Below are positions 59,985 to 64,000 of a stretch of 64,000 nt of DNA, piece by piece (the stretch's first letter is position 1; the number at the start of each line of letters is the position of its first letter). Source of the stretch: Glycomyces albidus (GTDB lineage: Bacteria; Actinomycetota; Actinomycetes; Mycobacteriales; Micromonosporaceae). The notes beneath the pieces were generated by a model. The model saw only the letters and a program-made list of their open reading frames with translations, was not told where the DNA came from and searched no databases. Position numbers and translations under genes: made by a program. The stretch spans positions 27,372 to 91,371 of the forward strand of contig NZ_WIAO01000024.1 in assembly GCF_009451885.1 (NCBI RefSeq), written 5' to 3'.

Positions 59985-60587
59985 ATGAGCGCACTGACAC
60001 CAGGGTTCCGAGGGCGGCGGCGCGCGGTCGACGACCGGGTCCCGCCCGGCCAGTACACGACCGAGGACTTCCCGGTGCTCAGCGCCGGGCCGACGCCGAG
60101 CGTGAAGACCGATACGTGGACGTTCACGGTCGCGAACGAGCGCGGCGAGCGCCGGGTCTGGACCTGGAGCGAGTTCGCGGCCCTGCCGCACGAGACCCCG
60201 ACGGTCGACATCCACTGCGTCACCCGCTGGTCCAAACTGGACACCACATGGCGCGGCGTCCCGGTCGACGTCCTCCTCGACGGGATCGCCGCCGACGCCG
60301 CCTACGCCGTCGCCCACTCCTTCGACGGCTACACCACCAACATGCCGCTCCAGGACCTCACGGGCGGCAGGGCCTGGGTGGTGACCGAGTACGGCGGGGA
60401 GCCGCTCCACGCCGAGCACGGCGGTCCCGCGCGGCTCCTCGTACCGCACCTGTACTTCTGGAAGTCCGCCAAGTGGGTCTCGGGGATCACCCTCCACGCC
60501 GAGGACCGGCCCGGCTTCTGGGAGCGGGCCGGCTACCACGACTACGGGGACCCGTGGCTCGAGCAGCGCTACCAGGCGGGATTCTGA
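59985..60587 (+). CDS. Sulfite-oxidase-like molybdopterin protein
   Basis: 200 residues, GGGGAGG site before the ATG. The fold follows the oxidoreductase molybdopterin domain: YTTEDFPVLSAGPTP, TWTWSEFAALPHE, VDIHCVTRWSKLDTTWRGVPV with the Mo-binding Cys, AVAHSFDGYTTNMPL, GEPLHAEHGGPARLLVPHLYFWKSAKWVSGI. No Tat signal, so cytoplasmic, unlike MsrP. It overlaps the FAD reductase gene by one base (TGATG). Together they look like an oxidoreductase with its electron donor; substrate unknown. Confidence 0.9.
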   Translation: MSALTPGFRGRRRAVDDRVPPGQYTTEDFPVLSAGPTPSVKTDTWTFTVANERGERRVWTWSEFAALPHETPTVDIHCVTRWSKLDTTWRGVPVDVLLDGIAADAAYAVAHSFDGYTTNMPLQDLTGGRAWVVTEYGGEPLHAEHGGPARLLVPHLYFWKSAKWVSGITLHAEDRPGFWERAGYHDYGDPWLEQRYQAGF

Positions 60588-61321
60588 TGCCGGGCGGGAT
60601 GCCGCCCGGCGGGTGGCAGAAGGCCCGCCTGGTCGAGCGCCGAGCCGAGACCGCCACGGCGGTCACGCTCGTCTTCGAGCCCGACGACTGGCCCGGGCAC
60701 CTCGCCGGGCAGCACGCCGACATCCGCCTGACCGCCGACGACGGCTACACGGCGGTCCGCTCGTACTCGATGGCCGCGCCCGCACGGGACGGCCTGGTGG
60801 AGTTCACGATCCAGCGCGTCGCCGACGGCGAGGTCTCGACCTACCTCTGCGACGACCTCCCGGTCGGCGCGTACGCGGAGGTGCGCGGCCCGATCGGCGG
60901 CTGGTTCGTCTGGCGCGAGACCGACGCCCGCCCGGTGCTGCTGCTCGCGGGCGGCTCCGGGATCGTGCCGCTCCAGGCGATGGTCCGCCACCGCCGCGCC
61001 GCCGGCTCCCGCACGCCGTTCCGCCTGCTCTACTCGGTGCGGACTCCGGCCGACGTCATCTACGCCGACGAACTGGCCCGCCCGCGGCCGGGCGACGGCG
61101 GCCTCGAGACCGCGATCCTCTACACCCGCACCGCCCCGGACGGCTGGTCCCGTCCGCCGGCCCGCATCGGCCTCGCCGACCTCACCGTCCACGGCTGGCC
61201 CCCGGACTTCGATCCGACCTGCTTCGTCTGCGGCCCCAACGGGTTCGTCGAGACCGCCGCGAAGGCCCTCATCGCCCTCGGGCACGACTCGCACCGGATC
61301 AAAACCGAACGCTTCGGCTGA
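60587..61321 (+). CDS. Ferredoxin-reductase-like FAD/NAD(P) protein
   Basis: 244 residues. FAD-binding RSYSMAAP (R-x-Y-S), a ferredoxin-NADP reductase beta-barrel in front, then LLLAGGSGIVPLQAMVRHR for NAD(P) and FVCGPNGFVETAAKAL at the end. No ferredoxin domain is fused. It is the electron donor of the sulfite-oxidase-like protein, as in the oxidoreductase/reductase pairs of actinobacteria. Start chosen at the ATG in the TGATG overlap. Confidence 0.88.
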   Translation: MPGGMPPGGWQKARLVERRAETATAVTLVFEPDDWPGHLAGQHADIRLTADDGYTAVRSYSMAAPARDGLVEFTIQRVADGEVSTYLCDDLPVGAYAEVRGPIGGWFVWRETDARPVLLLAGGSGIVPLQAMVRHRRAAGSRTPFRLLYSVRTPADVIYADELARPRPGDGGLETAILYTRTAPDGWSRPPARIGLADLTVHGWPPDFDPTCFVCGPNGFVETAAKALIALGHDSHRIKTERFG

Positions 61322-61371
61322 CCGGGGCGAGCGCCGTCCGGGGGATCGCGGACCCGCAGCCGCGCCTGGGC

Positions 61372-61460
61372 GTCGGCGCGCTCGGGCCCGGATCGCGGTA
61401 GAAGACCTCGACGCCGTCGACTTCGATGCGGCGGTGGTGGACTCGGGCGGGAGTGTTCAT
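61372..61460 (-). pseudogene. N-terminal stub of an alpha/beta-hydrolase gene
   Basis: The minus strand reads MNTPARVHHRRIEVDGVEVF then YRDPGPSAP from an ATG at 61460, which is the usual start of epoxide hydrolase/haloalkane-dehalogenase-like genes (VDGVEVFYR..GP). It then runs into non-homologous sequence and the oxyanion HG motif and the nucleophile part are missing. The rest was deleted or lost. The neighbouring CGNR gene, divergent, is the usual regulator partner of such hydrolases. Confidence 0.6.
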
Positions 61461-61546
61461 GGTGTCACATGCTTCCCGTCTTTGACGAGGCATCAGTCCT
61501 CGCACGGTCTTCTAACGCGTACAAAAAGCGGGGTAGCATTACTCCC

Positions 61547-62113
61547 ATGAGTGAGGCCGCACCGCTGACCGGCGAACCGCTGGCGATCGACCTGGTCAAC
61601 ACCCGCACGGCCGGGCCCGACCTGCTCGCCACCACCGAACAGCTCCGGCTGTGGCTCGGCCTGGAAGCCGACCGCCTGCCAGACGACCTCCATTCGGCCG
61701 CGAGCGGCTCCGCGCTCGCCGCCGTCCGGCGCATCCGCGACCACACCGCGGCCGCCCTCGAGGCGCTGCTGCGCGGTGCCCGCCCGCCCGCGTCCGCGCT
61801 CCGGGGACTCGAGGCCGCGCTCGCCGCCGCGCCGGCGCGAACGCGTCTGGACTGGGACGGTTCGGCGGTCACGGCGACCACCGGTCGCGAAGGCGGCCGC
61901 GCCGAACGGCTCGCCGCCGTCCTCGCGGAGGCCGCCGTCGCGCTCCTCACCGATCCGTCGATCGGCAGGCTGCGCCGGTGCGAGGCCGAGGACTGCGTCC
62001 TGCTCTTCCTCCCGGCGCACCCGCGCCGGCGCTGGTGCTCCCCTGAGCGCTGCGGGAACCGGGTCCGCGTCGCCCGCTATTACGAGCGCCGCAAGCGCAC
62101 GGCCGGGGACTGA
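61547..62113 (+). CDS. CGNR zinc-finger/ABATE domain regulator
   Basis: 188 residues. An ABATE-like N-terminal domain (LAIDLVNTRTAGPDLLATTEQLRLWL) and a C-terminal CGNR zinc finger: RRCEAEDCVLLFLP, then RRRWCSPERCGNRVRVARYYER, four Cys for zinc. CGNR proteins are transcription regulators. TAGCAT at 61534 lies 7 nt before the ATG, so the mRNA is probably leaderless. It is divergent from a hydrolase stub, which would have been its target. Confidence 0.9.
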   Translation: MSEAAPLTGEPLAIDLVNTRTAGPDLLATTEQLRLWLGLEADRLPDDLHSAASGSALAAVRRIRDHTAAALEALLRGARPPASALRGLEAALAAAPARTRLDWDGSAVTATTGREGGRAERLAAVLAEAAVALLTDPSIGRLRRCEAEDCVLLFLPAHPRRRWCSPERCGNRVRVARYYERRKRTAGD

Positions 62114-62194
62114 CCGGCAGGGGACCGCGCGGGCGGCGCGACACGCCGCGCGGGTCAGGCCGGGGCGAGAGATTTGCCCGTATCGTTCCTGTTC

Positions 62195-64000
62195 GTGACT
62201 GGTTCCATCAATCGCCTGGTCGAGCGGGCACTCCGCACGGCAGGATCCTCAAGCGTCGCGGACATGCACGAGTGGGGGCAGTACCACAACTCCCGCCTGG
62301 CGCCGCACGTGCTCGCGAGGCTCGCGTACCCGGACGACCCCGATGCGCTGCTTCACTTCTGCGACAACGAGGCGCGGATCGCCAAGGCCGCCTTGAACCT
62401 CGAGGCGGTCTGCGCGCTCGGCGCCACCCTCGGACTGAACGCCCGCACCCGCGACGAGCGCGCGGCCGCCCTCGGCCTGCTCGACCTCGCCCAGCGCCGG
62501 CTCAGCGGCCGGATGCCCAAGGCGTACCGCGAACTCCACGTCATGACCGCGTACCTCAACGGCGAGCACGGCCGCGTCAAGGAGCTCCTCCGCTCGTACC
62601 GGGGCCTGCCGGACGTGCTCGGCGCCGCGTTCCGGTGCCAGGACGCGCACCCCCGCAGCGGCGGGTCCGAACGTGAGTACCTGCGGCGGCTCCGGGAGTT
62701 CGCCAAGTGGCCGGAACTCCTCGACCCCGAAGGGGGGCTCGGCATCGACCGGCTCCGCACCGCGCCCGTGGCGCCGGTCGAGGACGGGCCGCTCATCTCG
62801 GTCGTCATGACCTGCTTCGAACCCGACGAGCGGCTGCTGACCGCGGTGCGGTCGGTGGCCGCCCAGTCCTGGCAGCAGTGGGAGCTGCTCCTCGTCGACG
62901 ACGGCTCCGGCCCCGAGTACGCGGACGTCCTGCTCGAGGCCGCCGCGGTCGACCCGCGCGTCAAGCTCATGATCCAGCCCGAGAACGCCGGGACGTACCA
63001 GGCCCGCAACCGCGCCATGGCGCTCGCCAAGGGCCGCTTCATCACCGGGCTCGACTCCGACGACTGGGCCCACCCCCGCCGCCTCGAACTCCAGGTGCGG
63101 CCGCTGATCAGCCGGCCCGACCTGGTCATGGTCGAATCGTTCAGCATCGCCGTCCGCGAGGACCTGTCGCTGATGATCGACCCCCAGATCGCGGTCGTCG
63201 CCGCGCGCTCGACGCCGATCATGATCCGGGCCCGCAAGGTCCTCGACCGCGTCGGCTTCTACGACGAGGTCCGGCGCACCGCCGACTCCGAGTACCGGTT
63301 CCGCATCAAGGCCGCGTTCGGCCGGCAGGCGGCCCTGCGCCTGAAGGAGCGCCCCCTCACCCTGGTCCGCCACTGCGAGGGCACCCTCTCGGCCGGCGAG
63401 GTCTCCCGGCACTGGATGTCCGCCAGCCGCTTCGCCTACCACTCCGGCTTCACCCGCTGGCACCGCCGGATCGCCGACGGCGACGCGTCCCCGTTCCTCG
63501 CGTCGTTCGCCCGGCCCCGCCCGTTCCCCATCACCCGCGACATCACCCGCGCCAAGGCCGAGAGCCTCGCGATCACATACGACCGCATCTACGGCGCCGA
63601 CTGGAGCCTCCTCGACAAGCGGCGCCGCGCCATGCTCGACGACGCCGCCCGGCGGGCCGCCCTCGGCGAGGCCGTCGGCCTCGTCCACTGCCCCGACTGG
63701 ACCGGCGTCGACGGCGACCGGTCGCTCGTCCATGAGACCGTCCTCGCCGCGGCCGCCGAGCACGGGCTCGACTTCATCGACCTCGACGAGCGGCACACCG
63801 CCTCGGTGACGGTCCCGACCGCGGCCTACGCCGAGCTCTTCCGGTTCGAGCACCCGCACCTGGACGGCGACCGGATCCGCGTCCACTCGCCCGAACCCGC
63901 CGACCCGCCCGCCGCGGCAGGCGAAGCCGGCGAGCGCCCGACCGGCCCCCGGAGGCACGCCGGCCGCGCCCGCCGCCCGCTCGGCCGCGCACTCGCCGAG
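62195..64000 (+). CDS. Glycosyltransferase family 2 protein (3' end outside window)
   Basis: At least 602 residues from a GTG; the frame is open to the window end. A helical N-terminal domain of about 190 residues precedes the GT-A fold: LISVVMTCFEPDERLLTAVRSVAAQSWQQWELLLVDDGSG, ENAGTYQARNRAMALAKGRFITGLDSDDWAHP with a DSDD metal motif. The C-terminal part continues with ISITYDRIYG-type ITYDRIYG and is unassigned. It probably builds a cell-surface polysaccharide. TATCGT lies 8 nt before the GTG, so leaderless transcription is possible. Confidence 0.88.
   Translation, partial: MTGSINRLVERALRTAGSSSVADMHEWGQYHNSRLAPHVLARLAYPDDPDALLHFCDNEARIAKAALNLEAVCALGATLGLNARTRDERAAALGLLDLAQRRLSGRMPKAYRELHVMTAYLNGEHGRVKELLRSYRGLPDVLGAAFRCQDAHPRSGGSEREYLRRLREFAKWPELLDPEGGLGIDRLRTAPVAPVEDGPLISVVMTCFEPDERLLTAVRSVAAQSWQQWELLLVDDGSGPEYADVLLEAAAVDPRVKLMIQPENAGTYQARNRAMALAKGRFITGLDSDDWAHPRRLELQVRPLISRPDLVMVESFSIAVREDLSLMIDPQIAVVAARSTPIMIRARKVLDRVGFYDEVRRTADSEYRFRIKAAFGRQAALRLKERPLTLVRHCEGTLSAGEVSRHWMSASRFAYHSGFTRWHRRIADGDASPFLASFARPRPFPITRDITRAKAESLAITYDRIYGADWSLLDKRRRAMLDDAARRAALGEAVGLVHCPDWTGVDGDRSLVHETVLAAAAEHGLDFIDLDERHTASVTVPTAAYAELFRFEHPHLDGDRIRVHSPEPADPPAAAGEAGERPTGPRRHAGRARRPLGRALAE

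Overview
The window is 64 kb of very GC-rich, strongly C/G-third-position DNA with dense, often overlapping genes. It looks like the chromosome of a filamentous or Glycomyces-like actinomycete. Supporting signs are a mycothiol synthase (mshD), ESX/type VII-type WXG and EspC-like proteins, an Rv3235-like protein, a HAIR (HspR) box upstream of clpB, an IdeR/DmdR-type iron box, many Tat-exported proteins, and many genes whose -10 hexamer sits 6-7 nt before the start codon (leaderless transcripts). The genus is inference; family-level placement cannot be settled from the sequence alone.

Layout. 1-5.3 kb: end of a DNA-repair-type AAA ATPase, a BRCT protein with an acidic tail, clpB, and a small membrane protein. 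5.5-10.2 kb: exported proteins (Tat protein, extensin-like peptidase fold, lipoprotein, a DUF6528-like protein) and a MOSC protein. 10.4-13.7 kb, minus strand: a compact polymorphic-toxin cassette that reads YbaB/EspL-like, EspC-like, WXG/hydrophobic protein, CdiA-CT-type tRNA nuclease, SitI3-like immunity protein, unknown small protein. 13.9-21.4 kb: DUF4291, an Rv3235-like protein, a Tat-exported M15-like protein, a HhH-SNF2 helicase, an ISAs1 transposase relic and two envelope or secreted proteins. 21.7-36.9 kb: tRNA-Arg, a tRNA 3'-end relic, an AlkZ-like winged-helix protein, a DUF885-tyrA-GroES-like operon, an AI-2E transporter with DinG-like helicase, a DUF47-pit phosphate uptake pair, a Nudix protein, mshD, two tRNA-Ser genes, a FhuF-like Fe-S protein and a CPBP protease.

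37-46 kb is a run of small regulator/enzyme pairs: two FAD monooxygenases with TetR regulators, an ArsR-SRPBCC-RibD/DHFR-like operon, a TetR-NmrA pair, and an ECF42-type sigma factor with its DGPF partner. A cold-shock gene with a structured leader follows. 46.8-50 kb: a TetR-like protein with a long extra domain, a small HTH-type protein and a PPDK-like protein that lacks the PEP-binding half, all overlapping head to tail. 51-53.9 kb: a second ESX-effector-like cluster, related in order and sequence to the 10-13 kb cassette but without a toxin, and preceded by three helically phased CTTGACG repeats. 54-56.2 kb: an LLM flavin monooxygenase divergent from an aldo/keto reductase. 56.2-58.7 kb: a gene-free, repeat-rich stretch with three separate tandem or direct repeat families. 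58.7-64 kb: a sulfotransferase, a sulfite-oxidase-like/ferredoxin-reductase-like pair, a hydrolase stub beside a CGNR regulator, and a glycosyltransferase that runs off the right edge.

The most interesting system is the pair of ESX-effector-like modules. Both have a YbaB/EspL-like protein, an EspC-like protein and a WXG protein with the same WxGxAADAY core. One adds a separate CdiA-type nuclease and immunity gene; the other adds a membrane protein and a second YbaB-like protein.
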